Of a stretch of DNA of 64,000 bases, positions 12,309 through 35,300 are shown one piece after another. Numbering within the stretch: position 1 is the stretch's first letter; every line of letters begins with the position of its first letter. The stretch is from contig NC_088777.1 of assembly GCF_954871325.1 (NCBI RefSeq), positions 434,001-498,000 of the forward strand, written 5' to 3'. This DNA comes from Gordionus sp. m RMFG-2023. Lineage: Eukaryota; Nematomorpha; Gordioida; Chordodea; Parachordodidae. The notes under the pieces were generated by a model, which saw only the letters and a list, made by a program, of their open reading frames with translations, was not told the DNA's origin and searched no databases. The position numbers were made by a program, and so were the translations under genes.

Positions 12309-15026
12309 GTTTGGATATAAAAGATTTAAGTAAATAGATTTCAATATTTTTATTGATAATTTATTTTGGAATATAATATTTGAAATGTATTGTAAGTAGT
12401 ACTTTTATAAATTTCGGAAATTTATTTCATCAAACCAAGCAAATTTTACTTATTTTATTTATATTTTCATTATATTTTTATGACGAATATTTTGAAAAAT
12501 ATAAACACGTGTAGTTCAAAATATAGTTATTTGTAAAAGAGATTTGGGTAAATCAATTATTTTTATTTAATCATTTAAAAACAATTTTTTAATAAAAAAA
12601 TATATATTTCAGCTAATATCATTTGCAAAGTTGAAAGTAATATTTGAATTTTATATAAAAAATTTGTAATTACAATCAAATATATTTCCATTTTTAGATG
12701 GCGACATTATAAACACAACCGAAGGTTTACCTTAATTAATTATAAATTTGGGAAATTTATTTTATATTGTAGAAATAATCATTTTTTTTTAAATTATAAA
12801 ATATTCAATTATATAATTGTAAACATTTCTTTAAAATTATAGAAAATGTTGTAAAAGTTTTAAATGGTAAATTAAACGCTTAATACGATAAAATATATAT
12901 TTCCTATAGAGTACCTAAATTATATGGAGTATTACATCAAAGGTTTATTATATCTTATTAGAATTTTAGTATTTAAAAAATATTTTAAGATTCAAATTTG
13001 TATATCGGATTAAGTAAATTTTAAAAGGGATAATATTTTTATCTAAAAATGGTATAATTTAATTTAGGGTTAATAAAGGAAAATCTTACTATTAATCTAG
13101 GTAACATAAAAATTTTAAGAAATTAATTTTAAAGTATATATTTTTTAATATCAGAACAAGAGAAGATACCCAAAGGTAAAACAGTGTTTATTTTTTTTTA
13201 TAAATTTTTAATTGTATTCTAATATAATTTCTTAAAATATACTCAGCGCTGAGCTGGACTCAATCCATATCCATCCAAAATCTGGCCGCATATGATTGGT
13301 GGTTTAAAAAGTTGCAACATATGCGTGGTTTTTAAAAAAAAATTTAATTTTTTTTAGACATAAAAGATATTATTTTTAATATAAATTTTGAAAAAAATAA
13401 TGTAAGCGTGCATTTATGCATCTAATTAATTTGTAATTAAGTCATGTATATTTGAAATTTTTATCTCAAATTAACTATAAATGAATTTAAGAATTTCATC
13501 CTAAATCCTTAGTTAATTCATAAATATCATAAATTGTCATTGTCTCAATCATAGTTTTCAGATGGCCTTAGAATAAATATTGTTATTAAACAAGTTATTT
13601 AATTTAAATTGTTTGGTAAAAATATTTGCTATTTATAAGATCATATAAAAATCACTCAATTGTGAGTGATTTAAAGCTACATTTTTTTTACCCACATTAT
13701 GATGTGATAAAATTTTTTAGTTCTGTCTTTATTTATTATGTGGGTTTCATGATAGATGCATTATAATAAATTGCAATTTTATCTAATTAACTTGCTTAGA
13801 GATAAAGTTCACTAAAAAAAGAATAAAAATTACATATGTTTAATTCAGCATAGTTACAAATTTACTTCCGAGTTTTGGAATTTTATATTTCCAAAAAAAT
13901 TTGTAATAGCCATTTCAAGGCGTAAACAAAGTGGTTTTTGCTATACACTGAAAGGTTAAAATTAGCTAACTGTAAAACTTATCGCTGATTTAATGACCAT
14001 ATATTTACTAAGTAAACCATTCTCAACTTAAGTTGGAAAGTCTACCCATTTGTAATATTTACCCTAATCATCAGTCTCTAAAGACAATATTTAATAAAAA
14101 ATTGTTTTCTTTCAAAAATAAAATATACCCAAATTTATATATAGAATATATATTATTCATTAATTTTTACATATAGTATCTGAAGAAATTTTTGTTTACA
14201 CCAATGGTACATTTATTTTAAGTATGTAATGTAAATTTATTTTTAAAAAAAATATTGCACATTTTGCCGAAAGGAGGAGGCTCAATAGGTAAAAATTTAG
14301 CAATATATTTTTAAAGTTTAATTTTTAAATTTTGTATCAAAAGAGATAGAAAAACGACTAGGTATTTAATTTTCAAAATTTTTTTAATGTATAATAAACA
14401 ACAAACTAATTCTGATAATTTCTTTTCTTGTCATTTACAATGATTATAATAAAGATATAAATATGTTAATAATCTAGAAATGGTAAATGGAACCTTGATA
14501 TTATCTTTCGGTAAATAATTTTATAATTTATTGATTGATTATTTTAGTAATTAAAACAAGTCTCAATCTAACAATATTTTTAAAAATTTTCAAAAAATTT
14601 TAAATCAACAATAACTCAAGTCATAGAAACTTACAATGCCAATAGATTATTATTAAAAATATTAATGTTTTCATATTCTTTTAGACAATAAAATAATCCG
14701 TGAAACTGGTATAATATTACAAAATATATTCTAAAATAAATTTAATAATATTATTTTAGTCTCAGGCAATCTTACAATTACATCCCTCAAAGGTAGAAAG
14801 TTATATTTAGAAACAAACATTTAATTAAATTAATATTTAATAATTTTAGAGAGTCAACAAAATTATGTTCTACAATATAATGGTAAAAGAATAATATAAT
14901 TTTATTTATATAATATATAATTTCATCAAATATAAGTAATTGGAATTTTTAAAATTAATTAAAATAATAATTTTAAAATTGTTTTAAATAGATACATTAA
15001 AATTAAACTTTGATATAATTTTATAA
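12309..15026 (+). CDS. Micro-exon-gene-like protein, unit 3 (no leader exon found)
   Basis: Sixteen exons: 12309-12329, 12515-12547, 12613-12636, 12698-12724, 12843-12866, 12910-12942, 12990-13013, 13068-13100, 13155-13175, 14177-14206, 14344-14361, 14478-14510, 14685-14708, 14760-14792, 14850-14882 and 14992-15026 (stop). Internal exons are all symmetric phase 1 with GT-AG borders. Matches to unit 1 include QNIVICKRDL with GNFMICRHNE, GDIINTTE with GDIINTIA, YLNYMEYYIK with YLTYIDHYIL, QEKIPK with QEKKPR, MVNGTLILSF with RLNGTTVISI and NYVLQYN with PYFLQHN. The unit is more compact than the others (the gap after the first exon is only 185 bp). The terminal exon (TLKLNFDIIL) is the least certain because it does not resemble the other two tails. 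As in unit 2, no leader exon was found upstream. Confidence 0.62.
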
Positions 15027-16440
15027 TTATTATTTATATGCTCTAATTGTACCTAAACATCGTAGCTTGGAGGGGAGGGGGGACAAGCATATCATAAGGT
15101 TTATCCCGTGAATTTTATTTTAGTTCTACTTGTTTTAGATCTTTGACTATATTATGGTCTAAAATTTTTGTTTAAACTTATTTTTTATTTAAAAAAAATT
15201 TGTTATCTTGATAAATCCATTGACCAGATTATGCTTTTCTACATCCACAAAATACATTTAAATCAAAGATAATAAATTAATAATCAAATGATATCGAACT
15301 TGCTCCAGATAACATTTTTCTTTATCTAGAATTAATAATATATTTTTATCATTCTAAAATATAACTCTAGTCATTTGATTAGAAATACTGAAATAAAAAA
15401 ATATCTAAAATTAATAAAATTTCAATAATAAAATAAAAATATTTTTATTTGTTAAATATTGATTCAAGAAATTTACTCACCTCAATAATTAATGTATCAT
15501 TAAGTAGTAGACTAATATAAAAAATATTTGAATTTATGCAAAATTTGCAAGTAGATAGATATAATTTTGCCTGCACCTGGATAAACATAATATTGATTCA
15601 ATAAGGCATATAATATAGATCAATAATATGTAAAATACATACTTTATAAATATCCGATGGATATTAAACTTTTGACTACGACCATGTACGTATTACATGA
15701 TTGTAGACTATATACCTATATATATATATATTCGTAATTAATTGTATACAGGAATCAATATTATTATAATATCCGAAAAGAATAATTAAATATTGGAAAT
15801 AATTATCTATATGCCAATAATTAGAAAAACATTTATTTTATTTTCATTTATATGAAACTTGATTTATATTGTTAATTTTGGGGTTTACATTTATTAACTA
15901 ATCTTTATAACTAGTATAACATTGATTGTAATTAGTTATGTTATCATCCATATACATAAAATGGTTTTATATAAATATTGATTTTATTTTCAATAAACGA
16001 TATTGTAAAATTTATATAAGAAAGGAATAAAGGGTATTTCTTATTATCTATAATATTATAAGGAAATATTAATATTTTATGTATTAGATAAAGATTAATG
16101 AATAAAATGCGTTAATAAATTTTAAAAGAACAATTAAAAAATTTTTAAACATTTCGAACTAAACAGTGAATATAACTCTTTTCACGTAATAGGGACATAA
16201 AAATGCTCTCATGTTTATCCTTACTTCTTTTATTATTCCCTTTCCACACATTGAATCTTTACTTTAAAACTTTAAAGAAACTAAATATTCATATTTCCTT
16301 ACTTGTAATTATTTTATTTTATTTAATTAGAATCTTTTCTAATTATATATTTTTCCGACAATATTATATTAAATATATAATTATAATTACCTTTTATAGA
16401 AAGTTTTGTTATTTGGATGACATCCTAATCGAAAATTAAG
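15027..16440. other. Gene-poor A+T-rich stretch
   Basis: No convincing exon series continues after the unit 3 stop. A 78-codon ORF at 16203-16439 starts with MLSCLSLLLLLF, which looks like a signal peptide, but the rest is low-complexity A+T translation without splice support. Nothing else is recognised. Confidence 0.4.
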
Positions 16441-17460
16441 GTGCAGATAGTGCTAATGTTACAAGGGTTAGACAAATATGGAAGAAGTCCAGCTAGATGT
16501 CGTCTATTCTCAAATAAAAACGTCTCTATGAAGTTAAAAGAAAAAGTTTATGTTAACTAATGACAAGCGGGGAAAAGTCTTGTCTTGAGAATGGACTCGT
16601 TAGTAGTCTGTCTTGTCGTAGGTATTATGATAATAATATTTTAGAATGGGAATAAATTCTTTTATTAAATAACAAATTTTATGAAGTTAAAATAACTGAT
16701 AAAATTTGTAATCTAAAATCACTTTTTATATCCAAAGTAAATCAATTATGTAAATATATATCATATAAAATAACGTTTTCTATAAAAATTAATATAAAGT
16801 AAAAGTTTAATTTGATATATCACACGATAACCTTATACCTTCATTATCTACAATAAAAAAAATATATTAACAAAATAAAATCGTTACTAATATGTAACAT
16901 AAACTGTGTGAGAAATTTCTTAGCTTGTGGCGCTGAAATGAGCAATGCAATCTGCCCACTAAGCTAAATTAAAAATAACGTAAATGAGAATTAGATGGAT
17001 GTAGAATATTTCCGTGAGGGAGAAAAACATCAAGCAACTGCGATCATGAATGGGTATCGAAGCTATTGGACTGAGAATGCAAGACTGAATAATGAGATTC
17101 ATTTTAAGTACGAGGATCAAGACCTCAAGGAAAGCCTAAAATGACGTAAATGATAACGGCGAAATTAAAAAAATGGATCTTACATATATATGGTTATGGT
17201 CACGATCGTTAAAAATGGAAAAGGAAAGTCAAAGGAGAACTTGACTTACCTGGGTTAACCTGGAAATTGTCAGTAAAAGAAGGAGAAGAAGTGAACCTAA
17301 TTAAATTATAGATTATCACTTAAATTAATATTAAAAAGATTAAAATATTTGTAAGTACATATATGTTATCTAACTAAAGACCGGTTTCGACTATGTGCTT
17401 TATTGATGAAACCTAACAAGGTCGGAATCAGTTTATACTTATGAAATTGATAACATGTAT
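16441..17460. other. Decayed repeat debris
   Basis: G+C-richer than the flanks, with short stretches that read like broken retroelement coding sequence on the plus strand, but no frame stays open and no motif is firm. A tRNA-like stretch near 16925-16975 on the minus strand (TTAGTGGGCAGATTGCATTG) hints at a SINE head, but the B box is not clear. Confidence 0.3.
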
Positions 17461-17717
17461 GCACTTAAAGATTTTCTGCTCTATTAAATATTAATGCTTC
17501 ACTTAGATTAAATGATTCTAGAATTCCTATATATACGTAAGCCTGTCAAATATACATTTATAATGATACTAAGTAATACATCTAAGACTAAAAATAAAGA
17601 AATAGAAATAATGAAATAAATAATCATGATAAAACAAAAGATAATATTGATAATAATAAAGAAAGTATTATTGGAAAATAGTGTTAACTCCATATTATTT
17701 TACCATAAATATGAGGA

Positions 17718-17950
17718 ATGGCAGAAAGATTCGAATTAGCAGTGGAGTCAAAGCAGGTTTCAATATCAATACCCCTTTATGAGATTCCAACTACTGTTAA
17801 AGCAAAAATTTTCCATATTCGCCAAAATTTATTCGAGGAGATCAGTGTAACTTTGAGAAAACTATTTCAGAAAAATATTAAATTACTTTTAGTTATTTGA
17901 AGAAAGGATGAGGATAGGTTTGGAAACATCTGGGTTTTGGAATTAGTAAA
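17718..17950 (+). other. Unrecognised coding-like fragment
   Basis: A 60-codon ORF (17718-17900), starting MAERFELAVESK, has more balanced codon use than its surroundings. The sequence just after it, in another frame, also reads like protein (GRKDEDRFGNIWVLELVKEL). This suggests a decayed gene or transposon piece. No splice sites fit and no family is recognised. Confidence 0.3.
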
Positions 17951-18075
17951 AGAGTTAAGCATACTTTGTAATTTTACTGTGGATGAGATAATAATGTATA
18001 GCAGTGGTGAATCTTCCAGGAATATGTAATGAAGAACTCGAGTTGGGCGAACAAATAAATGACTTTAAATCTCTT

Positions 18076-18115
18076 CTCTCTCTTCTCTTTTCTTTCTTTC
18101 TTTCTTGAGCTAAAG
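18076..18115. repeat. Pyrimidine-rich CTTT microsatellite
   Basis: Short run of CTTT/CTCT units. It lies inside an open minus-strand frame (17955-18347) that is low complexity and not a gene. Similar CTTT tracts recur at 24904-24942, 32121-32194, 37486-37508 and 63033-63084. Confidence 0.8.
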
Positions 18116-20047
18116 AGAAGGCGGAAAAGAAAATAATGAAATTGAATCCCCCCTCCCACCCCCAAGTCAAAAATTTGGTTATTACAGAAACTACTTCCCT
18201 GAAATAAGTAAACTGATCTGCTAATATTTTATCATAACGAGAGGTTTTATCTAGGAAACTAATTGTAAAAATTTTTATGGGGACAATAATAATTGTCGTA
18301 ATCATGGTTTTTTTCTTAATCTTCATTATATATTTTTTTACGCGCAATAATTATGAATTGTGACAATGGCGCATGTTTGATTTTGATAATACTATTTGTA
18401 AGCCTCGTGATGAGTCTTGTTTAATTTATTTTGAAGAATTGTGTATCAATATTGTTTTGATTATTATTATTTATTTATTTTACCGTATAAAGGGGCTGAA
18501 AATTACCAAAAAATTATAATTTTTTCCCATTTTTTATTTTAAAAAATAATAAAACTTAAAAAAAGTGTACAGTGTTTTTTCCTAAAGAAAAGTCTTCTTC
18601 TAGAATATGCAAGTGGTACAATCATTGTAGAAGAAATTATATTCTCTAAGAATAAGTGAGCAAAACAACCAAGCTAAAAAATTATAATAAAAATGCATTA
18701 TTAACAAATACATGGGAGATACATTTGTTTAGCCATCAATTTCATTCAAAGAATGTAATAAAAAATGTTTTATTTGAAGCCTCATGTAAGGAAATTAATT
18801 AGATAAATTACAATAATCGCTTTAATTATCAAGATTTCCTGAATTTTAATAATACAAATTGCGATAACAAAGAAAACCACGAGAGTCTCATTCTATAGTC
18901 AGCATCTATTCTCCTTATGATTTGGGAAGTCTAAGATAAGAAAAATTTAGTAATGAAAGTCATCATTCATTATCACTAGTTTGGGATAAGATTATAGATT
19001 TTAAATATGTATAATTGGTAGATGCCAACCCGAAAATGGGAGATAAATTGACCATTGCTACATTGTTTCTTTCGATTCTATTAGTTTTATTTTTCTATTA
19101 TCAAAATATAGAATTGATAATTGTTTACAATATATTTAATGTACATGGAAAATAGATTGTAGAATAGTGGATCAAAACGTTCAGATTTTATAGTCTTGAA
19201 AGGTTTTTAATTTAGTTTTATGGTTATGTTATTATAGTAAGAATTTAAAAGGATGATATAAATCAAGTGAATTTCTACATTATTTTCAATGCCCAAAGAA
19301 CTCTATAAGAGTAGCGAAAATTTTAATAATAATTATTCAGAAAAAATAAACAGCAGGCTTTATTATCTTTTTCTGGAATAATTATATTATGATTTAAATT
19401 TTTAAACTTTTATGGTAGTTTGTAATACTAAATTATTTATGGAAAACTTATTGTCTAAGAAGAGTGTGTCCGTTAGAGCCAATAGCAGTCTAATAAATAA
19501 AATAAGATATCTTTGGTTCAAAATTTTATCTGACTATCATATTCGATATTCCAAATCAAAAATTTTACATAATATATATAATTTTTTTTTACCGATCATA
19601 TAATTTCAATAAATAATTTTATGTTGGGTTCAATAGGTTATATTTTTTTAAAGGTTTTACATTATTTTACATATTATCGATAAAAGTTAAATTTTCGAAT
19701 AGGTTATTATACTTTGTTTCAACTTTTTCCGTGGAAGAGATTGTGTATCCATTATAAAAACGGTGGATCAAGAATATGGTTGTCAATCAATCTGGTCGAG
19801 ACATAAAGCGTGAATCAATTAGGATTATATTCTGAAATCGAGCACAACTTAAATAATTATAATAAAAAGTATTTTTTTTATTTTTCTTATTAGAGTCAAT
19901 AAAATTTTATGGCTGAAGTAGGAGTGTAAAAAACGGAAAAGAATGTTTAAAAAAACGGTTTTTTTAAATGTAAAAAAGGGTAAACTAGCGGAATAAAACT
20001 GAATAAAATTATGTGCTTAAAATATTTTAACATGGCGCACACACTAA

Positions 20048-20314
20048 ATGGGTTACCATCTATATAATTATCTGGGCGCTAAAGACCATAAAAAAATTAT
20101 GTCAAATAATGGCTCCTCTCACTTTATTTCTGGAGAATTTTGGAGATTCTGTTTAGTAAAAATAAAAAATATTGTAATTAATGCATTCAATACCTTACCA
20201 CGCACAAACGGGTTAGCTGAAAGAACACTTAATAATCGATATCTAGCCACTAGAAAGGATTTTAAGGAGCCAGAGGAAGTTAGGGCGAAGTTTGGACAGC
20301 ATACAGCTCTGTAG
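20048..20314 (+). mobile_element. LTR-retroelement fossil: integrase core fragment
   Basis: The translated stretch has the spacing and words of the integrase catalytic core of Ty3/Gypsy- or Pao-type elements (NNGSSHFISGEFWRFC, then NGLAERTLNN). It is only a short, isolated and broken piece; no LTRs, gag, protease or reverse transcriptase are visible around it. The surrounding A+T background suggests an old insertion. Confidence 0.7.
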
Positions 20315-22678
20315 CTTTAGCCACGCGCATAACCAAGGAGGAGGATAGAGGGAAACCCCCCCCCCTTCTTGGGAATTTGCCTCTTCTTGAGGCCAATATA
20401 AAATTTTCCATCTACAAATCCCAAGACCCCCCTCCCCCCTCTTCCCAAAAAATGTATATAATATATCTCTAAAAAGAAAAATTAGTAAAAATTAATAAAT
20501 TATCTTTCTCCACCCTTCTCTTGATATCCCTTTTAAGCTTGGTGACCTTCTTGACTTGCTACCCTCGCATCATTCTTCCTTTTAAAAAACTTGCTTAGCA
20601 TTCCCGCATTCTTTACTTAACTCCTATTTTTTAAATTTTCCTACTCTTAGCATTTTATGGGAATCAAAAGATCTAACCTAAAATTCAATAGAACCGTATA
20701 GGTTCAAGCTCCATTACCCACCAAAAGATGGTGGTTTTGAGGAATGAGATATCCACCGATCTTGCTGTCGATTTTTGAGCAGTTTACTTTTCTAAACCCC
20801 CAATCATTTCCCACACCTCAAAAAATATGAATTTTCCTTAGACGATGCTTATTGTTATGGAATATAAGTGTTGTTAAGGTCCCCTCGCCCGAATCCAACA
20901 GGCAAAAGGATTTAGTCAGGCCAGTTTTAAGCTCGCTGCGTCTTAAAATTTATTTCTTACAAAGTTATTTTCGAAACATTTAATTTATAATGAGTCATTT
21001 CATACACCGGTTATATATATACATTTAATATTTTATCATTAATTTATATTAGAGGTGGGCCGGGGGCTTAGAATCACACGTGATACGATATGTCATGTGG
21101 TGAGTGTATATAAAATTTTTAAATTATTAGCCGTCAACAGAATCACGGAAATTTTAATTTTAAAAATTGTTCTTTTATAAATATAATTTTTATAATTTTA
21201 TTATAATTATAATATTTATATTTTTAAATTTAATTTAGTTCCTTTTTTATAAACCAAAATTAAAAATCTTATCAACTCTCGTTCAACAATGAAAATTTGT
21301 TAATAAATAAATTTAATTTAAATATATTTTATTTTCATTTATCTACTCTGCTACTGGGCCAGAAAAATCAAATATTACAATAAAATAAACTATTAAAATA
21401 TCTAATTTATAACTACATTGTACATGTTTATTTTTGCGTGTTTTTCTGTGATTTTAGTTATACAGAATTGGAAAAAAAAATTTAAAAAGTTAAGAAAGGG
21501 AAAAAAGTCACCAAAAATTGAATAAAATCTAGAAAATCTATATTATTATTTTTTTTAAATTTAATTTTCAAAAATTAACAACAAAAGTATACTGGAAAAA
21601 TTTAGCTAATAATGAAGGTACCAAAAAGAGTAGGGGAGAATATGATTATATAGCAATTGTTTTGTTCTTATAAGATGAAATTTTATTTCTATGAAAAATG
21701 TTTTCTTTTATTGTGAGCCCAAAGGAAAGAAATTCGAATAAATGTTCTCATAAATTGAGTAAAATTGATCTAAAATTTTAGAAATGAGTCTTTGTTGTTT
21801 CTATTCTATATTGAGTAATTTTTTCATAGTTTCGGTTCATTTTTCCATATATTTTCTAAACTTTTGTATAAATTTTTGCGTCATTTCCCAATATTGTGTG
21901 TGTGCCTTTTCTGTCTAATTTTTCCTAATTTTTCAATCATTTTAATAATTTTCGTAATTATTTTTAAAAATCAATCTTTTATACTATTTAAAAAAAAAAT
22001 TATATCAGGTAATATATATAGATAACTAATTTGTCACTTATTATAAAGAATTAAAATTTATTTAATATAAATAGTTACTAAACGATTGCGAATTAGAAGA
22101 GAAAAAAATTCAAAATAACAAAAAGGACAATATTTAAAAAAATAAAACACAATCTAAAAATATAGTAAAAAAAAATAAAAATGTTTATATATTATTTTTT
22201 GGCTTTAAAATAATTTTATTAAAATTTTATTTCATTCTATCGAACGAAGATGATAATGACAATATTTATCGAAACACAGAGTTTTAATATATATTTTTTT
22301 TCAAAAATATGGCCAAAAAACATATTAAAAATGTCACGCAAAAAATTTAAATAATTTTTTATATAGTAAATTAAATATTATGATTTTTTTTAAACATTAA
22401 TTTAAACGGTTTTGATTTCATTTATAAAACTGGAATAATTAGATATAGAAATATGATATTTGATACCATACCTCAAAAAAATAAAATTTTACTTTTATTA
22501 ATTTTGGCAGAAATTTCAAGGGAAATTATTGATATATATATATATATATATGAAAAAAATGAGGTTATTAACTATAAGTCAATATATATTATATTACCTT
22601 CGGTTAGATATTTTTTAATATAATAACTCAAACTCACTAAATTGATTTAAACACATTCTAAAAAATCGAATAATTGAG
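20315..22678. other. Gene-poor region with a G+C-richer repeat patch
   Basis: About 20320-20960 is G+C-richer with C-runs (CCCCCCCCC near 20360, CCCCCCTCCCCCC near 20430). It shares the word CCCGCATTCTTTA with a patch near 51290, suggesting copies of one old dispersed element. The rest, to 22678, is A+T-rich with AT microsatellites (22531-22551) and no gene signal. Confidence 0.4.
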
Positions 22679-32860
<10,182 letters not shown>

Positions 32861-32961
32861 GAGGGCCATAGATTTAATTATAATAGATATTGACCATTTT
32901 TTTTGAAGAAATATAATAATACACATAATATTAAAAATTAATTAAGTATTTTTATTTATTA

Positions 32962-32967
32962 AATAAA
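32962..32967 (+). terminator. Candidate poly(A) signal for haspin
   Basis: AATAAA lies about 100 bp after the haspin stop codon. In such A+T-rich DNA the hexamer is common by chance, so support comes only from its position. Confidence 0.35.
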
Positions 32968-34620
32968 ATATCTTGTCACAATAAAAACTATATTTTAAAG
33001 AAAAAAATAATATTTACTTTAAGAGCATTAAAAATTTAAAAATATATAATGATAAAACGGTTTAAATATTATGGCAAACTATTTTTAGATGGTTTCCAAA
33101 ATGGAAATCATAGAACATATCAATATGCATTTTTGCTGTAGAAAGAGAGATGCGCCTGGTTCATTATAGTATTCTAGATTTTTGAGATTTACTAAAGCAA
33201 TTTTTTTTACATATAATTATACTATTTAAAATATTTAAAATTATTTATTAGTTTATTATAATAATTATGATGATAATTTAAATTGTATAAATTTTATTTA
33301 TATGTTCATTTTTTTTATATTATTAACATAATATTTCTTATACAAATGTTTGAAATTATGAAAACACAAATAAATCATTACTGAAACATTGATTAAAATA
33401 AAATTATCAATCGTTAATATTTAGATAAAAAATAAATAAATTTTAGTTTTAACCCCTTTCATTTACGCTAGGCCCTGGGGTTACCGTTACTACTATACAG
33501 CTCACCTTAGTAATGTTTATTATTTTTTTAAATTTTACATTTGAATAAAATTTATTAAATATATAAAATGGTATTACATTTTAAAGCAATCTTGTCAAAA
33601 TCTGCCATATTAAGGTATTTATATTTTGAAAAATATTAGAATTTATGATATTCAATAAAATACATTTTATCTTAAATAATTTTTATCATTAAATCTAAAC
33701 CCTAATTTTCACAAAATCTAAAGTAATTTTCTGGTCGTTTTAGGTATTTTCAAAAAATCTAAGTAGATTTACAGAGCATTTCATATATTTTTCCTATAGA
33801 TTCATCGTTTTTTAATTTGAGATTTCAGATTTACACTTAAGATATTTGTAATTTTTATTGGCAAAAGTTTTTTTTTTAATCTGAGCAATAAGAAATAACT
33901 TTCTCTGCATTTTTTATGAGCCTTAAGGTCTGAAATTTGGATCAATTTAATTTTGATACTTAATCGCTTTTTACTATCTCGCTAAAAAGCATTTGAACTA
34001 GGACACCTCTTTTAGTATTTTTTTAAGTATTTGATGGCATTGTTATTTTTCATATTTTATTCTCGTTTTTTTTGGTTATGTTTCTTTCGTTTTTTTTTGT
34101 TTCTTTCGTTTTTTTCTTTTTTTTTCTTTTTTTTTGTTTTTTTTTCGTTTTTATTTAAATATTGGCTAAATTATTTATTCCTAACGTTCAATGATTCTTT
34201 CAGTTGAAAGAAACGAAATTTTTGCTACAATTTGAATGAGAAATTCTTATTTTTTGCATCAAAATAAGTTAACGAGAAATTACTAACTTTAAATTTCTAG
34301 ACTATAATTTGACTTAAACCTTCCTGGTTTGAATCTAGGATATATTTAAAATAACTTAGATCATGCAACCTTCGACAATAATATGGTTCACGAGGCAGTT
34401 AAAAGTTATTATTAAAAGCTGAAAAGTTTTTATAAATTATTATCATCCACTATGGGATTATTTTTCGATTTGTTTTTTTTAAAAATAATGAATACAAATA
34501 TTTCAAAAAAAATATTTGAATAAAATTTATAAGTCTATCCTCATAGTCATAACCATTATTTTTGGAGAAAAGGGGGTCTCTTTGAGCCTAAACCATCTTT
34601 GGTTATTACACCTCCTAAGG
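32968..34620. other. Intergenic A+T-rich DNA
   Basis: Poly-T-rich and poly-A-rich sequence with T/C-rich runs near 34076-34155. No exon series, RNA gene or clear element was seen. Confidence 0.4.
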
Positions 34621-34810
34621 TAGTTAAACTGCTCGATTTAAGCCCTAATTTTAATAATTTTTCCAGAAAATATTACTCAAGTCTAAAAATTTCGCTCATA
34701 GCTGGCACAATAGTTTGAACATCTATTAGCGAAATCTCCATTCTTAGACAAATATTTATCTGTCTATAATATTGAGTTCGCCGCATAACCTAGAATTCGT
34801 AGCGGAGCGA
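34620..34810. mobile_element. Fold-back MITE copy
   Basis: Begins GTTAAACTGCTCGATTTAAG, contains TTTCGCTCATAGCTGGCAC and ends with ATAATATTGAGTTCGCCG, matching the family seen in haspin and DUSP introns. The outer GTTAAACNGCTCGATT word is inverted at the right end of the better preserved copy at 47100-47290. Confidence 0.6.
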
Positions 34811-34972
34811 TTGCGGTCGCGTCACTACGAATCGGTGTTAATTGAGAATCGGCGTATGTAATTATTATCATTAATAAAAAACTCACCTCTCAGGCTTTAT
34901 TTCCTATCGTATTTTATTTTTTTCAAAGATTTTAGAAGATAGGAAAAAAAATTTGATGATTTTGAGAAATGT

Positions 34973-35190
34973 ATATGGCCTAGTCGGTTCAGTGCCTGTA
35001 TTACAATCCTATGGTCCGGGGTTCGAATCCAGTAAGGGTCATCTTTTTTTCCTAAGCTAACTTGGTAGATCCGTCCATGGGATTAGATCAGGTCATTCCT
35101 TCAATATAAATATTAAAAAATAACTGGCCCTTATTGCATGTTAATTAATTTTGGTGGTTGTTTAAGCAAGTGTGGTTTAACGTCATATAT
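34973..35190 (+). mobile_element. tRNA-derived SINE (copy 1)
   Basis: The 5' part has an RNA polymerase III A box (TGGCCTAGTCGGTTCAGTG) and a B box (GGTTCGAATCC) with tRNA spacing, but no complete cloverleaf with a CCA-ready acceptor stem. It is followed by non-tRNA sequence and a T/A-rich tail. This is the layout of a tRNA-headed SINE, not a functional tRNA. Confidence 0.65.
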
Positions 35191-35227
35191 ATAATTTACC
35201 CATTTTAGTTAAAGATGTAATTTTTTT

Positions 35228-35300
35228 ATCGCCGGGGTGGCCTAATGGGTTAGGTGTATGCTTAGAAACAGAAGGACGAAGAAGGACTCAGGTTCAATCC
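35228..35300 (+). mobile_element. tRNA-derived SINE head (copy 2), abutting the LINE
   Basis: A second, different tRNA-like head: A box TGGCCTAATGGGTTAGGTG and B box GGTTCAATCC, starting GCCGGGG. It runs directly into the LINE-derived sequence starting near 35300, as if a SINE and LINE had been fused or one inserted at the edge of the other. Confidence 0.6.

Noticed and set aside
14262-14290. 15-nt candidate micro-exon (GGSI) before GTAAAA
   Set aside because: Phase fits, but the acceptor context is purine-rich and no other unit has it.
16203-16439. 78-codon ORF with a signal-like start
   Set aside because: After the first 15 residues it is low-complexity A+T translation, with no phase-1 donor and no following exon.
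17370-17435. Hammerhead-ribozyme-like sequence (minus strand GTCGAAACCGGTC with CTGATTC)
   Set aside because: The essential CTGATGA core is replaced by CTGATTC and the stem II pairing is weak; not a credible ribozyme.
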